32,279 nucleotides of DNA from Actinoallomurus sp. (GTDB lineage: Bacteria > Actinomycetota > Actinomycetes > Streptosporangiales > Streptosporangiaceae). Below, one piece after another: positions 14,680 through 22,924 of the stretch. The stretch lies in assembly GCA_025964685.1 (NCBI GenBank), contig JAOPYG010000452.1:1-32279 (forward strand), written 5' to 3'. The notes below the pieces were generated by a model, which worked only from the letters and a program-made list of their open reading frames with translations, did not search any database and was not told the origin of the DNA. Each line of letters starts with the position of its first letter. Positions within the stretch are counted from its first letter, which is position 1. A program made the position numbers and the translations under genes.

Positions 14680-16521
14680 TCAGGATAGTTTCAGTGCTGG
14701 TTTGTACATGTCCAGCCACAGGGCCAGGTCAAGGGTGCGTTCGAGACCGCGCCGAGACGCCTGGGTGATCTGTGGCGTGTCGATCTCGACCGCCTTCGCG
14801 AGCCAATCCCTGCTGACGATCTCGAAGACCGGATGTGCCGCGTTGGACAGGTACTCACGCGCGTTGTCCTGCAGTTTCACCGCGTACTTCGGGTCCTGGG
14901 TGGACGGGTACGGGGACTTGACGCGGTCCACCACCGACTGCGGCAGCACGTCGTGGGTCGCCCCGCGCAGCAGCGACTTCTCGCGGCCGTCATAGGTCTT
15001 GAGCGACCAGGGCGCGTTGTACACGTATTCGACGAGGCGGTGGTCGCAGAATGGCACGCGTACCTCCAGACCGACCGCCATCGAGGCACGGTCCTTGCGG
15101 TCCAGCAGGATGCGCACGAAATGCGTCAGGTGCAGGTAGCACACCTTGCGCATGCGCCATTCGAAGTCGCTCTCACCGTCGAGGCGCTGGATGTTGGCGA
15201 CCGATGTGTCGTAGGCGTTTTGAACGTACCGCCGCAGGTCCAGAGCCTTGGTCAGGCCGGGCGTGAGGATGTTGTCATCGTCGCCGAAGTGCTTGGCGAA
15301 CCGCACCAGCCACGGGAACGTGTTCGCCCGCTGCGCCTCGGGATCGAAGAACTGCTGGTAGCCGCCGAAGACCTCGTCGGCCGACTCGCCCGACAGCGCC
15401 ACCGTGGAGTGCTCGCGGACGGCCTTGAACAGCAGGTAGAGCGAGGCGTCCATGTCGCCGAGCCCCATCGGGATGTCACGGGCCCGGATGACCTTGGAGC
15501 GGACGTCCGGGTCGGCGAGCTCGTCGGAGTTGAGCACGATGTCCTGGTGCTGGGTATGTGACTTGGCCGCGACGTCGTGCACGAACGGTGTGTCCGGTGT
15601 GCCGCGCAGGTCGTCGGGGACGAAGTTCTCGGTCTGGCCGACGAAGTCCACGGCGAAGCTGCGTACCGTCTCATCGGTCTCGGCGAGCTGCTGGGCGGCG
15701 ATGGCCGTCATGGCGGAGGAGTCCAGCCCGCCGGAGAGCAGGGTGCACCGTGGGACGTCGGAGACGAGCTGACGGCGCACGATGTCCTCGAGCAGCTCCC
15801 GGACGTGAGCGACCGAGGCGGCCTGGTCGTCGGTGTGCTCGCGGGTCTCCAGGGTCCAGTAGCGCGTGGTGCGCAGGCCGTTCGTGCCGACGGTGACGAT
15901 GGTGCCGGGCTCGACCTCGCGCATGCCCTCCCACACAGCGTGACCTGGCGTCTTGACGAAGGCGAACAGCTCGCGGATCCCGTCCAGGGTCACGGCCGGC
16001 TCCGCGAGCGGGTTCGCCAGGATCGCCTTCGGTTCGGAGCCGAAGAGCACGCCGTCGGCGGTCTCGTAGTAGTAGAACGGCTTGATGCCCATCCGGTCGC
16101 GGACCATCACCAGCTTGTTCTCGCGGGAGTCCCAGATCGCGAAGGCGTACATGCCGTTGAGCCGCTCGGCGAACGCGTCGCCCCACTCGAGGTACGCGTG
16201 GAGTACGACCTCGGTGTCCGAATCGGTCTGGAACCGGTGTCCGCGACCCACGAGGTCCTTGCGCAGCTCGGTGAAGTTGTAGGTCTCGCCGGAGTACACC
16301 ATCACGACCGGGCCGTTCGGCGTCTCAACGCTCATCGGCTGGCGGCCGCCGGGCAGGTCGATGATCGCCAGCCGGCGATGGCCGAGCGCCGCGTGTTCGG
16401 TCACCCAGGTGCCACGGTCGTCCGGGCCACGGCAGGCCATCGTCTCCGTCATCGCGTCCACGGTCGTGCGTTCCGCACGCAGGTCACGTCCGAACGCCAC
16501 CCAACCGGTGATTCCACACAT
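14680..16521 (-). CDS. asnB: Asparagine synthetase (glutamine-hydrolysing)
   Basis: A 613-residue enzyme that converts aspartate, glutamine and ATP to asparagine in the cytoplasm. I chose ATG 16519-16521 because it leaves Cys2 (MCGITGW) as the N-terminal nucleophile of the class II glutaminase domain, with GGAGGG upstream; the longer frame to 16575 would bury that Cys. The glutaminase domain covers residues 1 to about 190 (CRGPDDRG, NGMYAFAIWD, RDRMGIKPFYY). The ATP-pyrophosphatase domain carries SGGLDSS at residues 263-269 and SGESADEVFGGYQ further on. The usual YNGEIYN segment reads YSGETYNF here, putting Ser in place of the oxyanion-hole Asn, a change I have seen in other actinobacterial homologues. 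It is followed at once by the MarR gene. Confidence 0.93.
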   Translation of the reverse strand: MCGITGWVAFGRDLRAERTTVDAMTETMACRGPDDRGTWVTEHAALGHRRLAIIDLPGGRQPMSVETPNGPVVMVYSGETYNFTELRKDLVGRGHRFQTDSDTEVVLHAYLEWGDAFAERLNGMYAFAIWDSRENKLVMVRDRMGIKPFYYYETADGVLFGSEPKAILANPLAEPAVTLDGIRELFAFVKTPGHAVWEGMREVEPGTIVTVGTNGLRTTRYWTLETREHTDDQAASVAHVRELLEDIVRRQLVSDVPRCTLLSGGLDSSAMTAIAAQQLAETDETVRSFAVDFVGQTENFVPDDLRGTPDTPFVHDVAAKSHTQHQDIVLNSDELADPDVRSKVIRARDIPMGLGDMDASLYLLFKAVREHSTVALSGESADEVFGGYQQFFDPEAQRANTFPWLVRFAKHFGDDDNILTPGLTKALDLRRYVQNAYDTSVANIQRLDGESDFEWRMRKVCYLHLTHFVRILLDRKDRASMAVGLEVRVPFCDHRLVEYVYNAPWSLKTYDGREKSLLRGATHDVLPQSVVDRVKSPYPSTQDPKYAVKLQDNAREYLSNAAHPVFEIVSRDWLAKAVEIDTPQITQASRRGLERTLDLALWLDMYKPALKLS

Positions 16522-16555
16522 GTGCACCCTCCAGCGCGTGTCGTCGGCAGCCCCG

Positions 16556-16571
16556 TCACGTAGCCACGTGA
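16556..16571. promoter_or_regulatory. Palindrome TCACGT-N4-ACGTGA upstream of asnB
   Basis: Perfect 6-bp arms with a 4-base spacer, 35 bases upstream of the asnB start codon. An AT-rich stretch with TATATA (about 16600) lies a little further upstream and could hold the -10 region, which would place the palindrome just downstream of the transcription start, a position suited to a repressor. Confidence 0.38.
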
Positions 16572-16684
16572 TCACGCCTCGTCTATTTGCATTCGGCGCC
16601 TATATAAATTCCATGTTACGTCATCCTCACCGGTATGCCAACGGAGCGTCGTCGGGTGATCACCGATCACAACGTCAGGCGGAC

Positions 16685-16727
16685 GGCGAGAGGCCTCCCG
16701 CCCAGCTTGTGGGGGGAGGCCTCTGCC
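16685..16727 (-). terminator. Strong hairpin terminator of the seven-gene operon
   Basis: AGAGGCCTCCC (16689-16699) pairs perfectly with GGGAGGCCTCT (16714-16724), and GGC/GCC extends it by three pairs across a one-base bulge. It begins eight bases past the aldo-keto reductase stop. There is no T-run, as is common for actinobacterial hairpin terminators. Confidence 0.7.
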
Positions 16728-16734
16728 GCGGATG

Positions 16735-17703
16735 TCAGCGTGCCGTGTCGAGTTCCTCGCGCACCGACGGGGGCAGGTCGTATGTCGCCCCGTCCATGGC
16801 TTCGTCCAGTTGGGCGAGGGTGCTCACGCCGAGTACGGGAGTGACCGGCTGCTCGCCGCCCACCATCCAGGCGAGCACCAGCCGGCCCGCGTCCACGCCG
16901 AGCGCTTCACTCAGCGTGCGCAGTGTCTCCAGGCGCCGGGCGTTGTCGGCGCCGGCGTACTCAGGAGCGAACTCGCGATCGGCCCGCGTGTAGGCGCCGC
17001 CGAGCAGAGGCGAATAACCCTGGAGCAGGATCCCGCCCTCCTCACGGACATAGCCGGTCATCGGGGCGTCGATGGCGAGCTGCGGCGCGATGTCGGCGTC
17101 GGGGCCCGGCGTCAGATAGGTGTGCCGTAGCTGCACGACCTCGTACGGCGCCCACTCGTGCTTGACGGACAGGTCCCGTGCCGCCGCGAGCCGCGCCGAG
17201 GTGAGGTTGCTGGCCCCCACCACCCCCACCGAACCGGCCCTCACCAGCGCGTCGAACGCCTTCAGCGTCTCGCCCAGCTCGGTGTCGGCGTCGTCGATGT
17301 GGGAGAAGTACACATCGAAGCGATCCGTGCGCAACCGCTCGGCGCTGCGGGCGAACTGCTCACGGATCACCTCGGCCCGCAGGCCCTCCGCCGACTCCGG
17401 CCACGGAGCGCCCGGCGGCTCGGGCCGCGAGCCGACCTTCGTGGCCAGCAGCACGTCCTCGCGTACGCCGCGGTCCTCGATCCACCGCCCGACGACGCTT
17501 TCGGACTCCTCCCCCGTGCCGCCCTCGGCCCAGAAGGCGTAACAGTTGGCGGTGTCGATCAGCCGGCCGCCGCGCTCGAAGTAGCGGTCCAGCAGCAGGC
17601 GCGCCGTGTCCTCGGGGACCGTGGTGCCGAAGTACATCGTGCCCAGGCAGAGCCGAGTCGCTCCGAGCCTCCGGCGTACCGCCTCGGTGTAGGTGCCGCT
17701 CAT
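16735..17703 (-). CDS. Aldo-keto reductase
   Basis: A 322-residue NADPH-dependent oxidoreductase with a TIM-barrel fold. The catalytic tetrad is visible: Asp and Tyr in RLIDTANCYAFW, Lys in LLATKVGS and His in DVYFSHIDD. NTSARL-like and AWMVGGEQPVTPVLGVSTLAQLDEAM segments near the C-terminus bind the cofactor phosphate. It starts at ATG 17701-17703, overlapping the GT4 stop codon by four bases (ATGA), and is the last gene of the envelope-type operon before a hairpin terminator. The substrate is probably a sugar or sugar-derived carbonyl, given the operon, but this is inference. The frame extends upstream to 17985 inside the GT4 gene and is not used. Confidence 0.88.
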   Translation of the reverse strand: MSGTYTEAVRRRLGATRLCLGTMYFGTTVPEDTARLLLDRYFERGGRLIDTANCYAFWAEGGTGEESESVVGRWIEDRGVREDVLLATKVGSRPEPPGAPWPESAEGLRAEVIREQFARSAERLRTDRFDVYFSHIDDADTELGETLKAFDALVRAGSVGVVGASNLTSARLAAARDLSVKHEWAPYEVVQLRHTYLTPGPDADIAPQLAIDAPMTGYVREEGGILLQGYSPLLGGAYTRADREFAPEYAGADNARRLETLRTLSEALGVDAGRLVLAWMVGGEQPVTPVLGVSTLAQLDEAMDGATYDLPPSVREELDTAR

Positions 17704-18881
17704 GCCGTTCGCTCCCCCTCGAGGTCGTGGATCATGCTCCGGCCAGGCGCCGCCGCCACCTCGGCGAAGAGCGCAGCATAACGATCGAGACAGCCCTCCA
17801 CCCCGAAAAGGTCGTGCGCACGCGCGGCGCCCTCGGCGCGGCGGCCCGGACTCCAGCCCGCGGCCTCCAGGAGAGCCTCCCGCAGCGCCGCGGGGTCGCC
17901 TACGGGGACGATGAGCCCATGCCCGGTCGCCCGTACGGGATAGCGCCCGCCGGGAAGGTCGGTGGTGACCGAGGGGATGCCGCACATCATCGCCTCGGCC
18001 TGGGCGATGCCGAACGACTCCGCCACCGACGGGAGGGCGAAGACGTCGATCGAGCGGTAGAAGTCGTTGATCTCCTGGCCGCCGAGCAGCCCCAGGATCC
18101 GGATCCGCGGATCGCGGCTCGCGGCGGCGCGGATCTCGTCGATGACACTGCCTCCCGCGACCGTCGTGTGGTCGCCCCCGATGAGGAGACGGGCGCTCGG
18201 ATCATCGATGGCGGCGAAGGCGGCCAGCAGGTACGGCAGCCCCTTGTCGGGCACGATGCGGCCGAGAAACCCGATGTACAGGCCGTCCGAACCACGGTAG
18301 CGCGGGCTTCCTCCTCGCCGGTCGATGCACGGTGCCGAGATCGCCCGCCGGTCGGTCCGGCGAAGAACCCGCCACAGTTCGGAGTGCTCCGCCTGGTCCT
18401 CGCTGTTCACCACGACCGCGTCGCTCCAGCGCAGGGCCAGCGCGGCGGACCGGCGCGCCACCGCCATCGCCGCGCGGTTGATCAGGCCGGGCGGCAGCCA
18501 GAGATCGATGTGGTACGTCGACACGACCGGCACCGGTGAGCGGGCGGTGATCGCCGCCGCCTCCAGCATGGGGAGGTGCACGTGCAGGACGCGTGAGCGG
18601 CGGGCGATCTCGCGGACCTTGGCGGGGAAGGCCGGACTGACCAGACCACGTCCGATCGTGGAGACCACCGGCACACGGTGGATGTCGACTCCGTTCAGCC
18701 GCTCGGTGAGAGGCAGGGCGGGATCGTGCCGGCACGCCACGACCGCGACCCGCCGGCCGCGTTCGGCCAGCCCCTCGGCGACCGCCCGGGCCACCTCGGT
18801 GAGCCCGCTGACGTAGGGCGTGTAGTAGTTGACGGCCACACAGAGGTCGTACTCCGGTTCGGGGAGGTTACGGCTGCTCAC
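17700..18881 (-). CDS. Glycosyltransferase family 4
   Basis: A 393-residue GT-B fold enzyme. The N-terminal domain reads YDLCVAVNYYTPYVSGLTEVARAVAEGLAERG with the acceptor-side GG/TPY pattern, and HVHLPMLEA follows. The C-terminal nucleotide-sugar domain contains IGFLGRIVPDKGLPYLLAAF and the E-x7-E motif in SVAESFGIAQAEAMMCGIPSV. The start is GTG 18879-18881, overlapping the preceding gene's TGA by four bases, with GGAGA upstream. GT4 enzymes transfer sugars with retention of configuration, often onto lipid carriers at the inner face of the membrane. No membrane segment is seen, so it would act as a cytosolic or peripheral enzyme. The acceptor is unknown. Confidence 0.9.
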   Translation of the reverse strand: MSSRNLPEPEYDLCVAVNYYTPYVSGLTEVARAVAEGLAERGRRVAVVACRHDPALPLTERLNGVDIHRVPVVSTIGRGLVSPAFPAKVREIARRSRVLHVHLPMLEAAAITARSPVPVVSTYHIDLWLPPGLINRAAMAVARRSAALALRWSDAVVVNSEDQAEHSELWRVLRRTDRRAISAPCIDRRGGSPRYRGSDGLYIGFLGRIVPDKGLPYLLAAFAAIDDPSARLLIGGDHTTVAGGSVIDEIRAAASRDPRIRILGLLGGQEINDFYRSIDVFALPSVAESFGIAQAEAMMCGIPSVTTDLPGGRYPVRATGHGLIVPVGDPAALREALLEAAGWSPGRRAEGAARAHDLFGVEGCLDRYAALFAEVAAAPGRSMIHDLEGERTA

Positions 18882-19849
18882 GGGAGGTCTCCGATGGTGT
18901 GTCGTACGGCGAGGGGGCGGTACGTACGCCGCTTGGCCCAGGTGCCGTAGCCGAAGGCCAGGATGTCGGCCGATGCCAGCAGGAGCCGGCTCGCCAGGGC
19001 GACGACCGCCGCCTCGGTGGACGGCAGGCAGGAGGTCAGGGCCAGAGCCAGCACCGATTCGCGGACGCCGATGCCGTCGGGCACCACGACGACGAGGCTG
19101 CCCAACGCCGTGCTGAGCGCGAAACCGCCCAGGCAGGGGATCAGGGATGATCTCCAGTCGGCTCCGAGCGCGAGCGCGAGCACCCAGAGGTGCGCCCCGG
19201 AGATCAGCCAGGACGCCGTGTTGAACAGCACGGAGCGGCGCAAGGTGACGTGGGGAACCGTGGTCAGGCGGCGGCCGATGGCGGGAACCCGCCGGGCCAG
19301 GCCCATCGCCGCGGTGACGAGGACCGGGGTCACGGCCAGGACCGCGCCCGCGGCGACGGTAGCGAGCACCGCCATGAGTGGTCCCGCGGCGCCCAGCACC
19401 GCTGCCGGCAGACCGATCGCCGCGCCGGTCACGACGGAGACGGCGGCGTACACGCCGAACGCCGCGGCGATCTGCGCCATGGTGATCCCCGCCGCCTCGG
19501 CCAGCCGCGCCTGGAGCAGGATCGACCACATGACGCCGGGGACGTACTTGCCGAGCTGCCCCGCCGCGAACAGCTGGACGGCCTGCGCCCTGCTCAGCGG
19601 AACGGACACCTGCTGCAGGGGTTCGCGCCAGGCGAGCGCGGTCACCCACAGGCCGATCAGCACCGGGACCTCGGCGACCAGCAGCCACGGGCCGACGCGT
19701 CGTACGGCCGCCGTGACGTCGGTGGAGCCGTCCGTGAACGAGCGGACGAGGAAGGCGATGCTGCCCACGAGCACGACGGCGGTGACCGTACGGCGCAGCC
19801 AGCGCCGTCCGCCGCCCGGTGCCTCGGGACGCCGCTCGCCGGACGTCAT
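18878..19849 (-). CDS. LPG-synthase-type (flippase-like) integral membrane protein
   Basis: A 323-residue protein with about eight hydrophobic segments, belonging to the lysylphosphatidylglycerol synthase transmembrane-region family (UPF0104). Typical features are QLFAAGQLGKYVPGVMW near residues 85-101, VVVPDGIGVRES in the second half, and a basic cytoplasmic N-terminus and C-terminus. Stand-alone members in sugar-polymer clusters are thought to move lipid-linked intermediates across the membrane, but this is not proven for the family. The start is ATG 19847-19849, overlapping the stop of the EEP-fold gene (ATGA). The frame to 19999 lies inside that neighbour. It sits between a membrane phosphatase-like protein and a glycosyltransferase, which suits a transport role for a prenyl-linked sugar. 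Confidence 0.83.
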   Translation of the reverse strand: MTSGERRPEAPGGGRRWLRRTVTAVVLVGSIAFLVRSFTDGSTDVTAAVRRVGPWLLVAEVPVLIGLWVTALAWREPLQQVSVPLSRAQAVQLFAAGQLGKYVPGVMWSILLQARLAEAAGITMAQIAAAFGVYAAVSVVTGAAIGLPAAVLGAAGPLMAVLATVAAGAVLAVTPVLVTAAMGLARRVPAIGRRLTTVPHVTLRRSVLFNTASWLISGAHLWVLALALGADWRSSLIPCLGGFALSTALGSLVVVVPDGIGVRESVLALALTSCLPSTEAAVVALASRLLLASADILAFGYGTWAKRRTYRPLAVRHTIGDLP

Positions 19850-20904
19850 GACCGCCCCTTCACGAGGCAGTCCATGAGCTGGACCCGGTGGTCGGAGGTC
19901 CCCTGCGGATCGAGCAGGCGATAGTGGCGGGCGCGCAGGCCGTTGCGGGTGAACATCCAGTCGAGTTTCCAGAGCCGGATCGGGTGGTGGGCGTTCCACG
20001 ACAGGGGGTACACGTCGCCACCGGCCCGTGCGGCGTCCTCTCCCAGGCCGGCGGCCTCGCGCAGGTCGCCCATCGAGGCGGTGGTGTTGAGGTCGCCCGC
20101 GATCACGCCGGGCGAGTGATCCGCCTCGGCACTGCCGCGAAGCGCCCGGTAGGTGTGGCCGCGGTCGTGCGCGCGCTGCCTGAGGGTCGTGTAGAACCGC
20201 GAGGACAGCGGACTCGAGGTGGGGTCGAGCTGCGCCGGGACGTGCAGGTTGTAGGTGGAGAAGCGGACGCCGTGCGGCGTCCGCACGTCGACCCGCAGCA
20301 GGTCCTGGTCGCTCGTGCCGGGCACGCCCACGACGGGGAGCCGGGAGACCGTCACCAGCTGGCCTTTCACGATGATGTGGTAGCCGGGGAAGGCCTGGTC
20401 CAGAGCGGCGCGGTCATCGATCGGGACGATCCGGCCGCCGGTGAAGTTGAGGTACTCCGAGAGCAGGTAGACGTCGGCGTCGAGCCGCCGCAGGCGGGAG
20501 TAGAAGGCGCTCCGGTCCTCGCCCTGATCCCAGTACTCGGTGTTCCAGCCGACGACACGTACCTGCTCCCCCGCGTGCGGCGCCTGGTACCACAGCGCCT
20601 GCGGGAGCAGCCCCGACTGCGGACCGGCGAGGACCACGGCGACGATCGAGAGCGCGATCGACGCCCTGCTCCGCAGTCGCCGCGGGAGTGCGGCGACCAG
20701 CAGCAGAACCACGGATCCGGCCGGGTAGACGATCGGTGGAACCAGCGAGAACAGCAGCCACGGCCACCAGCGGCCGGACAGCAGGAGATTGAGCAGGACG
20801 AATAGCGTCCAGGCCGACGCCACCACGATGAGGCTCCGCCTCCACCGCGACGGCCGTGTCACCTCCGTCGCCGCTGGCGTCTCCGCCAGGATCGTGTCAC
20901 TCAT
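19846..20904 (-). CDS. Membrane-anchored endonuclease/exonuclease/phosphatase-fold protein
   Basis: A 352-residue protein. Residues about 26-100 hold three hydrophobic segments (SLIVVASAWTLFVLLNLLL first), putting the rest on one side of the membrane. The catalytic domain has the EEP pattern: VVGWNTEYW near 120, the YNLHVP segment, GDLNTTAS (Asp and Asn of the metal site), and the terminal SDHRVQL with the catalytic His. This family includes nucleases, sphingomyelinases and inositol or lipid phosphatases. In an operon with a phosphoribosyl-prenyl-type transferase, a lipid-phosphate phosphatase is the most attractive role, but that is inferred. The start is ATG 20902-20904, overlapping the GT2 stop (ATGA). 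Confidence 0.85.
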   Translation of the reverse strand: MSDTILAETPAATEVTRPSRWRRSLIVVASAWTLFVLLNLLLSGRWWPWLLFSLVPPIVYPAGSVVLLLVAALPRRLRSRASIALSIVAVVLAGPQSGLLPQALWYQAPHAGEQVRVVGWNTEYWDQGEDRSAFYSRLRRLDADVYLLSEYLNFTGGRIVPIDDRAALDQAFPGYHIIVKGQLVTVSRLPVVGVPGTSDQDLLRVDVRTPHGVRFSTYNLHVPAQLDPTSSPLSSRFYTTLRQRAHDRGHTYRALRGSAEADHSPGVIAGDLNTTASMGDLREAAGLGEDAARAGGDVYPLSWNAHHPIRLWKLDWMFTRNGLRARHYRLLDPQGTSDHRVQLMDCLVKGRS

Positions 20905-21923
20905 GCGGCATACCGCCTGGAAGCCCCGGCGTAGAGACGACGGAACTCCCTGGACACCAGCCACCGGCAGACGCCGATGCCGGCGGCGGCCGCGGTGGTC
21001 AGGGTCATCAGCGCGTGCAGGCCGTAGAAGACCGGAACAAACCCCGCCCCGGCCCGGCGGCGGGCGAAGCCGAACAGCCGCCGCTCGACGACGGTGAACA
21101 GCCCCAGCCCGGCGGCGCCCACCACGCCCAGCGCGATCGACCACCAGGCCAGCGGCAGGCAGACCACGGCGAGGGAGACGCCGGCGGCGGCCACCGGCCG
21201 GTAGGCGGTCTCGGCCAGCTTGGGCTTTCCCCGCCCGCGCTCGGCGAACAGTGAGACCAGCGGCACCGAACGGTGGAACTGCTTGCGCAGGAGTACCGAC
21301 AGGCGATCGTCGTCGTCGTGCCGGCCGACGATGGCCGGGCTGAGCTCGAGCCGGGACACCGGCGCCATCCGGGCGCCGTACTCCACGTCCTCGGTGGCAC
21401 GGAGCGTCTCGTCGAGCGGGCCGACCATCTCGAAGACCGTGCGGCGAAGGGCGCCGAGGGAGAAGAACGCGGCGTGTACGGGCCCGGCGCCGCGGACGCG
21501 CCAGAAGTGGCCGTGCAGCACCTTGTAGCGCTCGATCACGCCGTCGTCGAACAGCGGCTCGGAGTCGTACACGCCGCACACGAACCCCAGCCCGGGATCG
21601 GCCTCCAGCAGTCGCACCGCGCACTCGATCGCGTCGGGACGCAGTGCGATGTCGGAGTCGAGAAAGAAGATGACGTCTCCGGTGGTCTTCTCCACCCCCA
21701 GGTTCCTGGCGGCGGAGACACCACGGTTGGCGGTCCGCACGACGGTGCAGGGGAAGGACCGCGCGATGTTCACCGACGTGTCGGAGCTGCCGTCGTCGAC
21801 CACCACGATCTCGGCGGGCCGGTGGCTCTGGTCCACCACGGCCTGAAGGCAGGCCCCCAGGGTCTTGGCGTAGTTGTAGTTCGGGATGACCACGGAGACC
21901 GTCGCGCTCGGCCGATCGCTCAT
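20901..21923 (-). CDS. Glycosyltransferase family 2
   Basis: A 340-residue GT-A enzyme. Residues about 8-18 (VSVVIPNYNYA) begin the nucleotide-binding fold; EIVVVDDGSSDTS gives the first Asp pair, FFLDSDIAL the DxD-type metal motif, and LRATEDVEYGARM the acidic catalytic-base region. Two or three hydrophobic segments in the last 120 residues (about 224-300) anchor it in the membrane. It is an inverting transferase of the type that adds sugars to prenyl-phosphate or polymer acceptors. The start is ATG 21921-21923 with GAGG six bases upstream, overlapping the end of the UbiA message region; the two genes are eight bases apart. The frame to 21968 is not supported. Confidence 0.9.
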   Translation of the reverse strand: MSDRPSATVSVVIPNYNYAKTLGACLQAVVDQSHRPAEIVVVDDGSSDTSVNIARSFPCTVVRTANRGVSAARNLGVEKTTGDVIFFLDSDIALRPDAIECAVRLLEADPGLGFVCGVYDSEPLFDDGVIERYKVLHGHFWRVRGAGPVHAAFFSLGALRRTVFEMVGPLDETLRATEDVEYGARMAPVSRLELSPAIVGRHDDDDRLSVLLRKQFHRSVPLVSLFAERGRGKPKLAETAYRPVAAAGVSLAVVCLPLAWWSIALGVVGAAGLGLFTVVERRLFGFARRRAGAGFVPVFYGLHALMTLTTAAAAGIGVCRWLVSREFRRLYAGASRRYAA

Positions 21924-21931
21924 CGCCGGCC

Positions 21932-22876
21932 TCACACGATCACGCCGACGACCAGGAGACCGAGCCACAGCGCCGCGTTCAGCAACATCGGACGATCCCG
22001 GGCGAGGTCACGGCTCGGCTCACCTCCGGTCTCGTGGATGACCACCAGCTGGAGATAACGGGCGCCCGCGAACACCGCGAAGGGGAGCGTCAACGTGGCG
22101 AGCATCGGGTGATCGAACGTCACGTCGTCCCTCAGGAAGAGGAAGTAGCTGACCAGGGTGATCGCCAGGGACACCATCATGAGGCTGTCCAGCAGGCCGA
22201 CGGAATACTGCCGAAGCGACGGCCGGTGGTCCTCCGCCTGCGCGGACCGCAGGGACGTCGAGAGTTCGTGGCGGCGCTTGCCCAGGCTGAGCAGCAGGCA
22301 CGAGAAGTACACGCAGATCATCAGATTGGAGTCCGGCGGAATGCCCGCCGCGACGGATCCGGCCGCCACTCTGAGCACGAAGCCGGCGGCGACGATACTG
22401 ATGTCCACCAGCGGCTGGTGCTTGAGCCCCAGGCAGTAGGCCACGTTCAGGGCGAGATAGGCGCCGACCAGCAGCCGCGCGTCAAGAGGGACCAACACGA
22501 GGCCGGCGCCCAGGACCACGGCGCACATCCCGGCCAGCAGGATGGCTCCCACCGGGCCCACACCCCCGCTGGCCAGCGGACGGTGCTGTTTTTCCGGGTG
22601 CAGGAGATCGCGTTTACGGTCGAGCCAGTCGTTGAGGACGTAGACGACCGACGACGCGGCGGTGAAGGCCGCGAAGGTCGCTGCGATCGGAACCGGGCCG
22701 TGCACGAGATGTGCGGGTGCCATCGCGAGCGGCGCCGCGAGGACGAGGCCGTTCTTGACCCACTGGCGCGGGCGTAGCAGGCTCAGCATCGCCTTGGCGC
22801 GGCCGCGGCGCGGGCGGATGGGCGCCATCGACAGGGCCTCATTAATGTCGACGCGCGCATAGACTGAATTCTCCAT
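21932..22876 (-). CDS. UbiA prenyltransferase, decaprenyl-phosphate phosphoribosyltransferase type
   Basis: A 314-residue membrane enzyme with about eight to nine hydrophobic segments. The first Asp-rich motif is NDWLDRKRD followed by LHPEKQHRPLASG, the HP-x-K-x2-RP-x-A-[AS]-G signature of Mycobacterium Rv3806c-type enzymes. The second region, VDISIVAAGFVLRVAAG, and a downstream LGKRRHEL also match that subgroup rather than ubiquinone or heme-O synthases. Rv3806c joins phosphoribosyl pyrophosphate to decaprenyl phosphate at the membrane, the first step to arabinose donors of the wall. The start is ATG 22876 with weak AGGGAA upstream; an internal ATG (MAPIRPRRG) is an alternative. The sugar and prenyl substrates here are inferred. 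Confidence 0.85.
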   Translation of the reverse strand: MENSVYARVDINEALSMAPIRPRRGRAKAMLSLLRPRQWVKNGLVLAAPLAMAPAHLVHGPVPIAATFAAFTAASSVVYVLNDWLDRKRDLLHPEKQHRPLASGGVGPVGAILLAGMCAVVLGAGLVLVPLDARLLVGAYLALNVAYCLGLKHQPLVDISIVAAGFVLRVAAGSVAAGIPPDSNLMICVYFSCLLLSLGKRRHELSTSLRSAQAEDHRPSLRQYSVGLLDSLMMVSLAITLVSYFLFLRDDVTFDHPMLATLTLPFAVFAGARYLQLVVIHETGGEPSRDLARDRPMLLNAALWLGLLVVGVIV

Positions 22877-22924
22877 GAGTTTCCCTAGCTCGGCGTTTCT
22901 CGAACGGCTCGCGCTACGTGAGTT

